Under the pieces are notes generated by a model. It did not search any database, was not told the origin of the DNA, and worked only from the letters and a program-made list of their open reading frames with translations. Of a stretch of 64,000 nucleotides of DNA, positions 45,077 through 55,800 are shown piece by piece. The position numbers were made by a program, and so were the translations under genes. The DNA comes from Carettochelys insculpta (Eukaryota; Chordata; Testudines; Carettochelyidae): NCBI RefSeq assembly GCF_033958435.1, contig NC_134138.1, positions 205,601,298 through 205,665,297 of the forward strand, in the 5' to 3' direction. Positions within the stretch are counted from its first letter, which is position 1. Each line of letters starts with the position of its first letter.

Positions 45077-45219
45077 TGAAAGGCCATAGTGGGTCAGATC
45101 AAGGGTCCACCTAGCTTCGCAGTTTGTCTTCTGATGGTGGCCACTGCCAGGTGCCCTAGAGGGAATGAACAGAACAAGTAATAATCAAGTGGCCCATCCC
45201 CTGTCACTCATCCTCAGCA
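45077..45219 (-). mobile_element. CR1 LINE 3' fragment
   Basis: The plus strand reads 'gaaaggccatagtgggtcag', 'agggtccacctagc', 'ggtgccctagagggaatgaa' and 'atcaagtggcccatcccctg'. This is the 3' UTR region of sauropsid CR1 in reverse, about 140 bp and without coding sequence. It abuts the PLE at 45.28 kb. Confidence 0.85.
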
Positions 45220-45281
45220 TATGTGTTAGTCTCATTGATTGGTCCCAGGATATGCAAAAAGGCAGGGTGATAAAGGAAAAG

Positions 45282-45800
45282 AAAAGATATTACCTCAGCT
45301 ACCTTGTCTCACTCTAGTTTATGCGAGATACAAGGTGACTGAGGTAATATCTTTTATTGGCGCAGTTTCTGTTGGTGAGTGAGACGAGCTTTTATGAGCC
45401 GCACAGAGCTCTTCCGCAGGTCTGGGAAAGGTCCGTCGAGCAGCATAGCTAAATGCAAACTGGAACATGTTGTTCAGTGTAAGTCCTTAGCAATGTTGTA
45501 AGGGACTGAGGTAGAGCGGCCCAATAAAAGAAGTGGGGAGGGGTTGTAGATTGCAGATTGTTGTAATAAGCTGTAAATCCAGTATCTCTGTTCAGTCCAT
45601 GATTGTTAGTGCCTCACTGAGTTATGAATTTAAGCTCCTGGGCTAGTCTTTCAAAAGCGTTGTACAGATTTCCCTTGAGGAAGAGGTCTGAGAGGTCAGC
45701 CACTGAACGATCGCTTGGTGAACACTTTTCATCCACAGATAAGGCAGTGTTTTTGCCTCTTAGCATTGTGTGAGGGACACCCATTTGACAAGCTATCTAG
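45282..45800 (-). mobile_element. Penelope-like element, family C, with terminal palindrome
   Basis: On minus: a coding relic (45425-45800), the 3' tail with 'gagctctgtg' and 'ccaataaaagatattacctc', then a mirror-image copy of the terminal part. At 45282-45355, 'aaaagatattacctcagc' meets its complement 'ctgaggtaatatctttt' with about 10 nt between the arms. Coding clues are LAQELKFIT and NNHGLNRDTGFTAYYNN, the block downstream of GIY-YIG in PLEs. The hammerhead-like core is decayed (CUGCGGA, AAAAG). Stops are frequent. Confidence 0.65.
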
Positions 45801-47111
45801 CTTATGTTATTTGGGTCACTGATTACCTGATACGTCAGTGCATGCACAGAGCTAGATGCTGTCATGACCTCACCGGCAAGGTCAGCCGGATTTTCAGTAG
45901 GTGTAAGTCAGGGTAGCTCCATTGACTGAGAAGGACACAATCCAGCCTGTATCCAGGCTGACGAGTTATTCATCTTTTGACCTTTATAGGTTAGGCCGTG
46001 GGATGGATTAACTCCTGGGCTGAAAGCTGGGATATAGAATCGTGATGCCAAAGCTAAGCACCTGCAGTGGTGGTGAGGGAACCCTTTACAGTGGAGGTAG
46101 AATGAGGCCTTTGGTCTATAAAACATGTTGCCTTGGAACTATAACGGGAGAAAGTAACAATTTCTTACAGATACTGTTGTGTCACAATCCCCTCTTCCCC
46201 CTGGGGAGGCCCTCTGGGTAGGAAATTGGGGAAGTTGCAATATGAAAGTAGCTGCTGGCCTGCTCAAGCTGTTTTCCCCCAGACCCTGCAGCCAGCTGAG
46301 AAGCTGGCTGTGCCCGCAGCCTGGCTCCCTCTCCTGGACAAAGGCCCACCTACCTACAGTCAGAGCCAGGCTGGGAAGTGAAAAAAGCTGAATTCTGATC
46401 AAGCAGACAGTAAGGGGTTCACATGAAAGAGTTGATTGGCCCGATGGGAAGAACTGATTGGCTGCAGAGCCTGGAAACAGCTGACAAGGCCACCCAATGC
46501 TGTAGCTGATTGGTTACCATTACTAACGCTAATCCTCCCCTGGGTGCTGAGCATGCTGGCCCTTTTTTTGACTGGAGAAGCACACTGGGGGACACTGCCT
46601 GACTTTCACCTGTAACTGTAAACACACATGAATACCTACCGGTGCTCTTGGCCTGACCTTCACAAGGAATATTCGTCCTCCAGTGGAAATTCACTTGTGC
46701 AGCAGTTCCTCTGTAGACCTGGCAGCTGTCAAGGGAATGGAACGTTATACTTTGAAGATCTTTTCTGTTGTGAGCAAAGGGTCAGATTCTTTGCTCCACT
46801 AAGTTCTCTTTGCGCCATTCAAGCGGTTCAAAGTAGGTGTAGACTGGCCAGTTTCCTGCACGAGCCCCAGCCCCAGGCCAGGGCAGAGGAAGCAGGGACG
46901 GGAAATGCAAGGAAGAAGCAAAGCAAGCTGAAGTCCTGCTTGATCTGGCATACAGTCCAGTTGTATATGACTACTAAGGGACCCTATGCTGGTGGCACAA
47001 AGTGGGAGCTGCTCCTAAAAGGCCACCGTTTGAAGCGGTGCTGAAGCAATGATCAAGGAGCCATGGCCTGCTCCTTGCAGCTGCCCCATCTCCTGCATCT
47101 GAAAAGAACTC
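45801..47111. other. Non-coding stretch, nothing recognised
   Basis: No gene recognised. The block starting 'tgtcacaatcccctcttccc' near 46180 has an LTR-like look, but I could not find a matching end. The 138-codon plus frame at 46628-47044 resembles no known protein. Confidence 0.45.
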
Positions 47112-47271
47112 CCTAGCCGCGTCTACACATGCCAGCTACTTCGAAGTAGCCGCGCCAACTTCAAAATAGCTCCCGCCACGTCTACACGTGGTGAGCGCTA
47201 TTTCGAAGTTGACATTGACGTAAAGCGGCGAGACGTCGAAGTTGCTATCCCCATCAGGAGATGGGAATAGT

Positions 47272-47304
47272 GCCCTACTTCGACGCTGAACGTCGAAGTA
47301 GGGC
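47272..47304. repeat. 33-bp subterminal near-palindrome (Harbinger 2)
   Basis: Perfect outer arms GCCCTACTTCGACG and CGTCGAAGTAGGGC; one C opposite A near the centre. This is the best-preserved copy of the four. Confidence 0.85.
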
Positions 47305-47406
47305 ACATGTAGCCGATCCGCGTCCCGCAACATCGAAATAGCGGGGTCCGCCATGGCAGCCATCAGCTGAGGGGTTGAGAGACGCTCTCTCCAGCCCCTA
47401 AGCTCT

Positions 47407-49194
47407 ATGGTCGCCGCGTGCAGCAGCCCCTCAAAGCTCCCCGCCCCCTGCCTTCCTGTGCAGGAAGCTGAGAGAGCGTGCAGGCGGCAGCACAGCCACG
47501 CGGACAGCCTGCACACCTCCCTGGAGCCCAGAGACACCCCCCACCCCCGCACTGGCCGCCCGCCAGCCCCCCCCAAGCGCCCCCAGGGCACCCCCCCCCA
47601 AGGGGAGCCAGGGGTCCCAGCCTGACAGCCAGCCCTGGAAGAGGCAGCGGGGACCCTCCTGGACGGAGGCCGAGATCTGGGACCTGCTGGGGCTCTGGAG
47701 CGAGGAGGAGGTGCTCCAGGTAATGGGGAGCAAGAGGCGGAACGCAGATGCATTCGTTTATCTGGCCGAGGGCCTGGCTGCCCGGGGTCACCCTGCCCGC
47801 ACTCCTGACCACGTCAGGAATAAGGTTAAGGAGCTGCGGCAGGGTTACGCCCAGGCCCAGGATGCAGCCAGCTGATCTGCGGCCGCCCCTGCCACTTGCC
47901 TCTTTTACAGGGAGCTCAGGTCCATCCTGGGCCCCTGGCACACCTCCTCCCCGCCGGCCACTCTTGACACCTTGGCCGACGAGCCCCAGCAGGCCCTGGA
48001 GGCGGAGTCCACCCCGAAGGCAAGCCCCGCACCCCAGGGCCGCCCCCCAGGAGCCCACCCCTGGGACGCCGGAGGAGGAGGAGGGGGAGTCCTCCTCCAG
48101 CAACAGGGGGCTCCAAATAATCCTGCTGTCCCAGAGCTCCAGCAGGGTGTCCGCCCAGAGAGTGTCCCCCGACTGTGGTAGCGGACTGTCAAGTATGTAC
48201 CCCCCCACGGTGCACACCCCTGGGGTTGAGGGGCGGGGACAACAGACATGACCAGGGCCCTCCACATGCCCAGATGACCATGGCCCCAAGGACAGCAGTG
48301 GCATGTCCCTCAGAAGAGTGCATCAGCCCCTGCCCCCACAGCAGGACAGTGCCATGCCCCATCCCTGGGGATGGGGGGAGTGGAACCTAGGGTCCCCCGG
48401 GGGGGGACACCCATCATCATCATCAGCATCTCCCAGGGACGGGGATGGGGAACTTGCAGCAGAGGGGTGGGGGGACAAGGGCCACGGCTCGGGGGCCACA
48501 CTAACGGCTGTCTCCACTCTTCTTCACCCCGTGTTCCACAGCTGCACCATCGGAGGGCCCAGAGAGAGCCGGCGAGGTGTCAGTGGTCCTGGACAGCCCA
48601 CCGGGGCCATCACTGCAGGCCAGCCCCTCGGCGGAGCACCAACCAGCCCCAGGGCGGGGCTGACAGCGGACCCAGCACCACCAGAGGACGGTGACGGACC
48701 CCCAGCTGCTCGTGACCCTCCAGCAGCAGCTGAAGGTGTCGGAGCGGTGGCTGCAGGTGGACGAGCGGCGCCTGCAATTGCAGGAGCGGGCGCTGGCCTG
48801 GCGCCAGGAGGCATGGGGGGCCTTTATGCGCAGTTTTGAGTGCATAGCGGACTACCTGGCCCCCCATGCCGCGCTGCCCGCCGCTCTGCCCGCTCCACCT
48901 GCTGCTCCACCCGCTGCTCCACCCACTGTCCCACCGCCATCCGCCACCCCGGGGTCTTCCACCGAGGGGGACCTGGGGCCTGCTGACACCCGCTGGCCGT
49001 ATCTGCCGGTTCGCCCGGCCCCCAGCCAGCCTCGGCCAGGGCTGAGGCCGAGGCGAGGGTCGCGTCCGCCAACCCCAGGCGCTGGACAGTATGGGGTGCA
49101 GGGCCCAGGATGTGCCCCCCTGTTAGGTGGTGGCCAGGTAATGTGCGGTGGGGTACTCCCCTGGGTCCTAAGCAACCCAGTTTTTTACTGTTAG
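47407..49194 (+). pseudogene. Harbinger Myb/SANT-like protein, copy 2
   Basis: The Myb/trihelix domain is well kept at 47640-47870: GPSWTEAEIWDLLGLWSEEE, then MGSKRRNADAFVYLAEGLAA, then TPDHVRNKVKELRQGYAQ. It ends in an in-frame TGA at 47874, where Harbinger 1 reads on. After the shift the acidic linker LADEPQQALEAEST continues, a likely intron lies at 48193-48541, and exon 2 has APSEGPERAGEVSVV. A C-terminal coiled coil follows at 48691-49000: TLQQQLKVSERWLQVDERRL and LQERALAWRQEAW, typical of the dimerising tail of these proteins. At least three frame breaks (near 47590, 47874 and 48660) disable it. The far 3' end may run into the LTR-like insertion. Confidence 0.8.
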
Positions 49195-49986
49195 AGCAGG
49201 CAGCTCCTAGCACTCTCACCTACAGCCAGGCTGTAGTAACCAAACGGTTAAAGTTCTTTTGTTGTGCCGGCTGTGTTGCAGTGACAAAAGGGTTAACAGC
49301 AGGGTCAGGCTCAGAGCTTAACTAGTTACAAGTTTATTAAGCTACAGTTATAAGCGTGCGGTTACAAAAGGCTATTGTTTACTTCTTATATGCTAGCAAA
49401 GTACAGGTGTTAACAAGTTACGTTACAATCCAATACAAAGATATCTGTTACCATCTAACACAATGATATCTTGACACTAGTTACAGAGCTCTAATTCTTT
49501 AGCTGTGCACAAAAAAGTCGGAGACCTAGCATGGGTGTATCTTACCCTCTCTGCGTCTCTCGATACCAGCGTAGCCAAGCTGGATTGGTCACTCAATTCC
49601 GCGGAAAGACGAATACAAGGTTGGGCGTCCCCAGTTGTGGACCTCGGGAGGCAATCACCTGACCCGACCAGCAGGTAGTTGGTGGAATGCACTCAAAGTT
49701 AGAGTTCTGCTGGACCCATCTTTTATACCCCTTTTTGGGTTACATATTCTCTTTCTTATCTATGGTGCCAGATCATACTGGTCTGTCTTTGTGACGCCAG
49801 TTTGTTACAAGGGCATTTCTTACTTAGTTTGCACTTGTAAGACAAGAGATAAGCAATTTAGGAGTACAGGACATTCTTTTGTGCGGGCGGGGCACTTCCC
49901 CTTCTGGGGTGATTGTGTGTGTGCATCATATCGATCAATGCCAGCTGGGGTGATTTCTGAGGGTCCCCCCCCCTCTCATGTTGACA
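49187..49986 (-). mobile_element. Probable solo LTR inside Harbinger 2
   Basis: This AT-richer block has no counterpart in Harbinger 1 and interrupts the spacer between the convergent genes. On minus it has a TATA box TATAAAAG (49720-49727 on plus as complement) and, about 390 bp downstream, a poly(A) signal AATAAA (49333-49338), the order expected of an LTR. Chosen ends start TGTCAACATG and end CTCTAACA on the minus strand. I could not confirm a target duplication, so the limits may be off by tens of bases. No internal retroviral genes are present. Whether it is an endogenous retrovirus or another LTR element is open. Confidence 0.45.
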
Positions 49987-50352
49987 GTCTGGCCTGTTAG
50001 CCTTCTAGCTGTACTTTCTGCTTCTCAGGGTCACGATAAGCTAGCACATCTGGGCCTCAATGAGGGCATCAAAGACTGTGCTGTCAGCAGCCGTTTCCGT
50101 GCCCTGTGTGCTCCTTGGTGGGGGGGGGCAGCGAGCAAGCTGGCTTGTAAGGGGGAGACTTTGTCTGGCTACACCCCCCTTTGTACATATCCCCATCATT
50201 TTGCATATAGTTTGTGTTAGACCCCTGTTCTTTTATGATGCCCCCCATGTAAATAGTCCCCCACTTTTGTTCCACTATTTATTATATATATATATTTGTA
50301 TTAATATTAAGAGAATTCACTGTTTTGTGGTTTCAAAACCAACAGGTCTATT

Positions 50353-50358
50353 TTTATT
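50353..50358 (-). terminator. AATAAA poly(A) signal for transposase 2
   Basis: AATAAA on the minus strand about 110 bp past the transposase stop codon, in the same relative place as in Harbinger 1. Confidence 0.65.
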
Positions 50359-51223
50359 TGCAAGAAAAGTGGGGGGGGGGTGTGCTCTTGGGTGCTCTGT
50401 GGTGTGGGCGTGGGGGCAGGGAGTGTTGTGGAGGATGGGGGGGGTGCAGTGGGGGGCCTGCCAGTGTTCACCCCGCAGCCTGGTCGAAATGGGCCCACAG
50501 GGCCTCCCGGACCCAGATCCCCTCGGGGTCCACCTGGCGACTGGGGGCAGCGGGTGGCTGCACATCAGCCCTGCCAGCCTCCACAGCCCAGCCCTGAAAG
50601 AATGCCTCCCCCTTGCTCTTGACCAGGTTGTGGAGTGCGCTGCACGCACCCACAATTTGGGGGATGTTGGTGGGGCCTGCATCCAGGTGGGTGAGGAGAC
50701 ACCTCCAGCGCCCTTTGAGGCGCCCAAATGTGCGCTCAACCACCTGGCGCGCATGGTTCAGGCACGTGTTGAAGCGCTCCTGGCTGGCTGAGAAATGGCC
50801 CGGGTAAGGGTGCATGAGCCAGGGCCGGAGGGGGTATGCCGCGTCTGCAACGACACAGAGGGGCATGGTGGTATCCCCCACAGGGATCTCCCACTGGGGG
50901 ATGTAGGTCCCCGCCTCCAGCCAGCGGCACAGGCCCGAATTCCTGAACATCCAGGCATCGTGGGTGCTGCCAGGCCAGCCCACATAAATGTCCAGGAAGC
51001 GGCCCCGGCTGTCCACCAAGGCCTGGAGGACCACCGAATGGTAGCCCTTCCTGTTCAGGAAGCGTCCTCCACTGTGCTCTGGAGCTCGGATGGGGATATG
51101 GGTCCCATCCAGAGCCCCGAAGCAATTTGGGAAGCCCAGGCTAGCAAACCCTGCGATGGCGGCATCCGGGTCCCCAAGCCGCACGAGCCTGTGGAGGAGC
51201 AGGGCGTTGATGGTGCGGACGAC

Positions 51224-51374
51224 CTGCAGGGGAAGGACATGGGAGAGCACCAGTGAGGGGTGTGCAGGGTGTGTCTGGCCCTTCCCCCCCCAGGGCTCCC
51301 CCCCCCAGGGCTGCCCTCCCCGCCAGGGCTCCCGCCACCCCCAGTGCTCCCCCTCCCCCCATGGGTCCTCTTAC
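51224..51374 (-). other. Transposase 2 intron
   Basis: 151 bp, with donor GAG/GTAAGA and acceptor CCCCTGCAG/GTC. Splicing joins the two conserved transposase parts in frame. The interior is C-rich with repeated GGGGAGCCCTGG-type units. Confidence 0.75.
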
Positions 51375-51835
51375 CTCCATGAGGACAGCCCCGACCGTGG
51401 CCTTGCCCATGCCAAACTGCTGCCCTACAGATCGGTAGCTGTCTGGAGTGGCCAGCTTCCAGACAGCGATGCCGACCCGTTTCTCCACGCTTAGGGCACG
51501 CCGCATGGCGGTGTCCTGGTGCCTCAGTGCAGGGGTGAGCCACTGGCAGAGCCCCAGGAATGTCTGCTGGCTCATGTGAAAGTTCTGGAGCCAGCGCTCG
51601 TTGTCCCACTCGCTGAGCACCAGCCACTCCCACCAGTCGGTGCTCGTGGGGTAGCTCCACAGCTGGAGGCGTGTGCGGCGGGGAGCGGGGTGCAGAGGAC
51701 AGCAAGGTCTGGGACTGCTTCCTCCTCCCCTGGGGGCAGCTCCTCTTACACGAATAAAAGGTGGTCAGCTGCCTCCTGCATAGCATTGAGCAGGGTAAGC
51801 ACTGCTCATGCAGGGGCAGGTGTGTGGACCTCTGG

Positions 51836-51855
51836 CTGCTGCTGCTGCTGCTGGG
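51836..51855 (-). repeat. (CAG)n run at transposase N-terminus
   Basis: Six CAG codons follow MDP at the start of the transposase frame. The shorter MITE copies have CAGCTGCCGCAGCAGCAG at the same place, so the length is variable between copies. Confidence 0.85.
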
Positions 51856-52190
51856 GGTCCATACTGCTTCGACGGGTGTGCGGGCCTGTGGCTCTGCAGA
51901 CCGCGTGCTGTGCAGGCTGAGTGTGTCTGGGAGTGGCCCTTTCAGGGAGTGGCTAGCTGTTGCCCTGGAAGTGCTAGTCTGCCCTGTGACCCTGTCTGCA
52001 GCTGTTCCTGGCACCCTTATTTCGACGTGTGCCGCTTTGGCATGTAGATGCTCCCCTGCAGCGCCTACTTCAATGTGGGGCTGCCCAATGTCGACGCTGA
52101 ACGTTGATGGCACCAGCCCTGGAGAACATGTGGACGCTATTCATCGAAATAGCTTATTTTGATGTCGATACACGTGTAGACGTAGCTCCT

Positions 52191-54942
52191 GTGTGCATGT
52201 GTGGTGTGTGAAGAATCTAGTCCCAAGAGTTTAAAGGCAAAACAGACACTTAAATCTGCATTTCCTAGGGACTCCCCTTCGCTGTACTGGATCATTTTTT
52301 GCTGCAAAATATTAGGACTCTAAACTCAGCATTTTTCTGTGTCTTTTTCACCTATTTTACTTTACGGGAAAGTTTTTAAAATGTTACCTTGTTGGAGATG
52401 CTCAGTTTAGTACCCTGAGGCTTCGGGCTCTGCACATCTCAGAGTTAGAGATGTGTGTGTGTTCGTGTGCATGTGTGTGTTTATGTTTTACAGTTTACAG
52501 ATGCCCTTGTGCTATTCCTCTCAGTTCTCTGTAGTGGCTCTATAAATAAATAAATAAAGGAAAACTGCCTGGGAGACAGTGATCGCTATTTAGGGAAGGG
52601 TTCTGTGATCTTCCAAATACACCTGTGGGCTGGCAGGAAAATGAACTGGGTTCTTGTTTTGTTTGTTCATTTGTTTTGTTTTGACTTTTCATCAAAAAAA
52701 CATCTAACTATATTTTTGGCAAAGCAAACTCAAGTTTCAATCCCAAACTGCCAAAACTGGCAAGTTTTCTGTTTTCAATAGTCTGATGAAAAATCCAAAA
52801 TTTCTGAGGAAAATGTTTTTGTCTCTGAAAACCCAATTTTGTTTTGACAGAGAATGTTTGATTGTTCCTAATCCAGATACTCTTTCTGGCCTGCATTAAG
52901 TGAGTAGGGGCTGGCCCCTAATACCTTTAGTTCATGCTGATGGCACCTTCTTCCAAGGAGCACCATTGACTTCAGTGGGATTACTTGCAGCGCCAGGCAC
53001 AAACTGAACGTTAGTCAGGTTATCTGACTCTAATCCCCAAATCAGGCTGTATTTCAAATCACTCCTCTTTTCCATGTGAGACAATCCAGGGCCTTTCATA
53101 AGGGCTCACATTTCACTTATTCTTTTCTATGTTCTCCCTGGTTGTTTTCTCCAAGCCTTTTTACCACATCTTTGTTTTGGTTGCCTTCCGCAGGTTACAT
53201 GTGCCACAGATTTGTCATCCTTGGTCTTTGCTCTTTTTATTTCTTCTTTTCAGGGTAATGTTGAAAGGTCATCTTTGTCTACCCCTGTGCCATTCAGGCA
53301 CCGCTGAATCACTCTGCAATCTCTCCAGAAAACTGTTCACGTGCTGTGTCATTTTCTGTAACTCAGTGTCAGATATGTTTTTTGCTCCACTGTAAACATC
53401 AGACATGAGTTTTACTGAAGCAGAAAGAAGTGATGAAGATGCCGGGTGTGTAAGCAGTGTTCAGAGCAACATATCTGATTTTGACCAGGGAAGCCCCTTG
53501 TGCTGCATGGGAACCTGAGGTTCAAAGCTCTCCCAGCTTGCTGCTGTGGGAGCTTGTTATCAAGCTCTTCTCCTTGCTGCTACGCAGGTCTTGTATGAAA
53601 CTTAGAATAAGAGAGAGCTACCGTAGAATGGCCTAATTATTCCCATGAGAGCCCACCTGAAGTGCCAGCAATCCAGGCACCCGCTGGGGTTGTGCATTTC
53701 ACAGGTCCTGTGCAGCCTAATAACTCAGGTCTCTGCCTCATTTCTCCTTCAATAATTGGGACTGCAAGGGAAAGCTGCTCACCACTGATTCCTCCCCCTG
53801 CTGCTTGGAGCACCATGAATCATGAAGACAGTCCAGATCCTACATTATTATATCAGTTTGTTGATGGTGGGGAAGAGAGTGGTTAAATTATTCTTTGTCT
53901 TCCTTTGTTGTCTGCATGGAGGAACCTTCCCCATAATAAAGTTTATGACCCTTCAAGCTATTAGAAAAGGTGACCGTTTTAAACATGTCCATCATCTTTC
54001 AGAACAAACTCCCATCTTTAGAGATGTGTGCAAAGATGCACAATCCAATTAAAGGGGCCGGGGAGGATATGTAAACATAACTCTGCTCTGTATGCCTGAA
54101 ACTGGAGTGCATGGGCTCTCCTGTGGGCTATGCAAACTCAGTGAGATGTCTTCAGGAGTGAAAAGAAAGGAGGAGTGAAAGGAAAGTGGCTCACAGTTGA
54201 GCCACTGTGAAAGATTCCATCGGAAGGAGCAGATACAGGTTTTCAAGTTGAATTTAAGCTGGGCAGCGGTCACCTGTTAACTGTGAATGCGATACCTTGA
54301 AGTACCATTAGGAAAAAGCATAAATGGGTGTGACACAAGGATGTCCGCTTACTGGTCAGGATCTGGTAGACCTCCTGGCTCTGCCTTTAACCTTTAGTTA
54401 CTTGTTTGGGACATATTATGTTAGGAGATACTGAGAAATGATGTGGATTTAGGCCTTATTGCAACAATGTAGCAAGTCCTATTACACCAGGTGGCAACTG
54501 ACATATTGCCTGAAGGTCACACTTGTTCTTTGAAATTGCAAATGTTTATTTATGGAATGGATAGCAGCAGAGAAGCATTGTGACTATTCAACCTCTAATT
54601 ATCTTCTTCTCAGCAAGCTGAAAGCGTCCACAAACCCAGATGCATCAAAATGGATCTGCTCTGCTGTCACAGGTACATGTATCAGCACATGTACCAGCTA
54701 GCTTTATTTAGCTGTCCTCAATAAACAGAAAAGTGAAACTGACACAGGATGGACTAGCCGCTTAAGTGCATAACCAGGGCCCTGGCTGTGGTGGCACAGC
54801 CCAGTAGCTATGCAAGGTGCAGTCCCATCTCTGACTGCAGTGCAGACATATCCTTAGAGAAACAAAGAACGGAAGAGAGAAGTTGACTCAGGGATTTTTT
54901 TGGTTACTGGAAGGGCCCTATTAACAATTAGAGAAATGTTCA
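52191..54942. other. Non-coding stretch, nothing recognised
   Basis: AT-rich, with short TG and AAAT runs near 52440-52560. No gene or transposon ends recognised. Confidence 0.5.
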
Positions 54943-55564
54943 GGCTATGTCTACACAGCAGCGTTATTCCTGAATAAACTATTCTGGAAGAGGTATTCTG
55001 AAATAGCTTGTTCCAAAATAGTGCAGCTACACACAAAAGCTATGTCTACACGTAAGCAGCCCTTCAAAAGGGTGAACACCGAAAGAGGGCAGTCAAAAGC
55101 ACAGCTTTTGAAAGGGAGCAACCACATTTTAAAAGTGGATTGATGGGTCGATCTGCCCTTCCACGGGGCCGCTGCATTCCTTTGAAAGGGAGCATCCACA
55201 CAGCTCTAGGCACAGTTTCAAAAGAAGGGGGCAGTAAAAGGCATGGATAGGGTCCCACGGCTGACAAACCCTTCCAGGGCTGCAGCCAGATACTCCCTTA
55301 AAGGGCCCCTCCCTCCACCTTCCACCCTGCATGAGCTGAGTGCTGCCCAGATGTCCTCAGTTCAGCAGAGTCCACTTGTGCCCCAGGATGGAGTCCTGAA
55401 TGAAACATCCTATCCTTCAGACCCTACTGGCAGTGCTCTGCACTGTCGCTGCAGTTGCTCCCAAGGTAGTCGGGTAGCTGAGCAGCCCCCCTGGGGCCAT
55501 GGGTCCCCCTCCTCACCCAGGACACCGCCAGCCCCCCCCGCCCAGGTGCCCTGAAACCTCTGTG

Positions 55565-55800
55565 GCTGGCACAGCAACACTGACTGGTGGGAGCACCTGG
55601 TGCGGGGGGAATGGGATGACAACCAATGGCTCAGAAGCTTCTGCATGGCCAGGCAGGCCTTTGACAAGAGCTGCCATGAGCTCACCCCCACACTCCGAAA
55701 CCAGGACACTTGCATGTGGCCCACTGTCTCCATTGAGAAGTGGGTCGAATTGCCATCTGGAAGCTGGCTAGCCCAGCATGATCTGTCAGAGCAATCTTAA
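55565..55800 (+). pseudogene. Harbinger transposase N-terminal fragment
   Basis: In order: DWWEHLVRGEWDDNQWLRSF, ARQAFDKSCHELTPTLRNQD, then VSIEKWVELPSGSW. These correspond to the exon 1 blocks EWWQHLVMGEW, LCQWLTP and LPVEKRVAIAVW of element 1. The DDE core is absent: the sequence leaves the transposase right after the EKW block, so a large internal deletion removed the rest. The start lies upstream, unresolved. It is not functional. Confidence 0.75.

Larger units (their letters stand above)
50468..51862 (-). pseudogene. Harbinger transposase, core intact, N-terminus broken
   Basis: Exon 1 runs from 51862 to 51375 and exon 2 from 51223 to 50468, joined across a 151-bp intron (donor GTAAGA, acceptor CCTGCAG) that keeps the frame (ME/VVRT). 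Exon 1 has a Gln run (MDPQQQQQQPEV), then STDWWEWLVLSEWDNERWLQ, LSVEKRVGIAVW and DSYRSVGQQF. Exon 2 has GALDGTHIPI (first Asp), HDAWMFRNSG, VVADAAYPLRPWLMHPY (second Asp) and ARQVVERTFGRLKGRW (Glu). Second Asp and Glu are separated by 35 residues, the DD35E of this superfamily. Exon 2 is fully open. Damage is limited to the N-terminal segment: stops TGA and TAA about 20 and 35 codons in, and a frameshift before the STDWW block. If translation began downstream, the catalytic part could still be made. Confidence 0.9.
47115..52187 (+). mobile_element. PIF/Harbinger element 2, two-gene, 5073 bp
   Basis: The left terminus is AGCCGCGTCTACACATG and the right, reverse-complemented, AGCTACGTCTACACGTG. 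A CCT duplication flanks it (47112-47114 and 52188-52190). The gene plan equals Harbinger 1: Myb/SANT-like gene on plus, DDE transposase on minus, convergent. It is longer because of an inserted LTR-like block near 49.2-50.0 kb. The transposase core is open and keeps all catalytic residues, so this is the better preserved copy. The terminal portions align with both MITEs (10.3 and 60.9 kb), making this the closest full-length relative of those MITEs in the window. Confidence 0.92.

Noticed and set aside
46628..47044. 138-codon plus-strand open frame
   Set aside because: No family resemblance, no adjacent coding features and ordinary composition; probably chance.
47405..48304. 299-codon minus-strand open frame in Harbinger 2
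   Set aside because: It is antisense to the Myb-like gene, which has a recognisable domain on plus. High GC keeps the antisense frame open.
51055..52113. 352-codon minus-strand open frame over the transposase 5' part
   Set aside because: It lies in a different frame from the conserved transposase blocks and includes the subterminal region. Low-complexity Pro/Ser content gives no domain.
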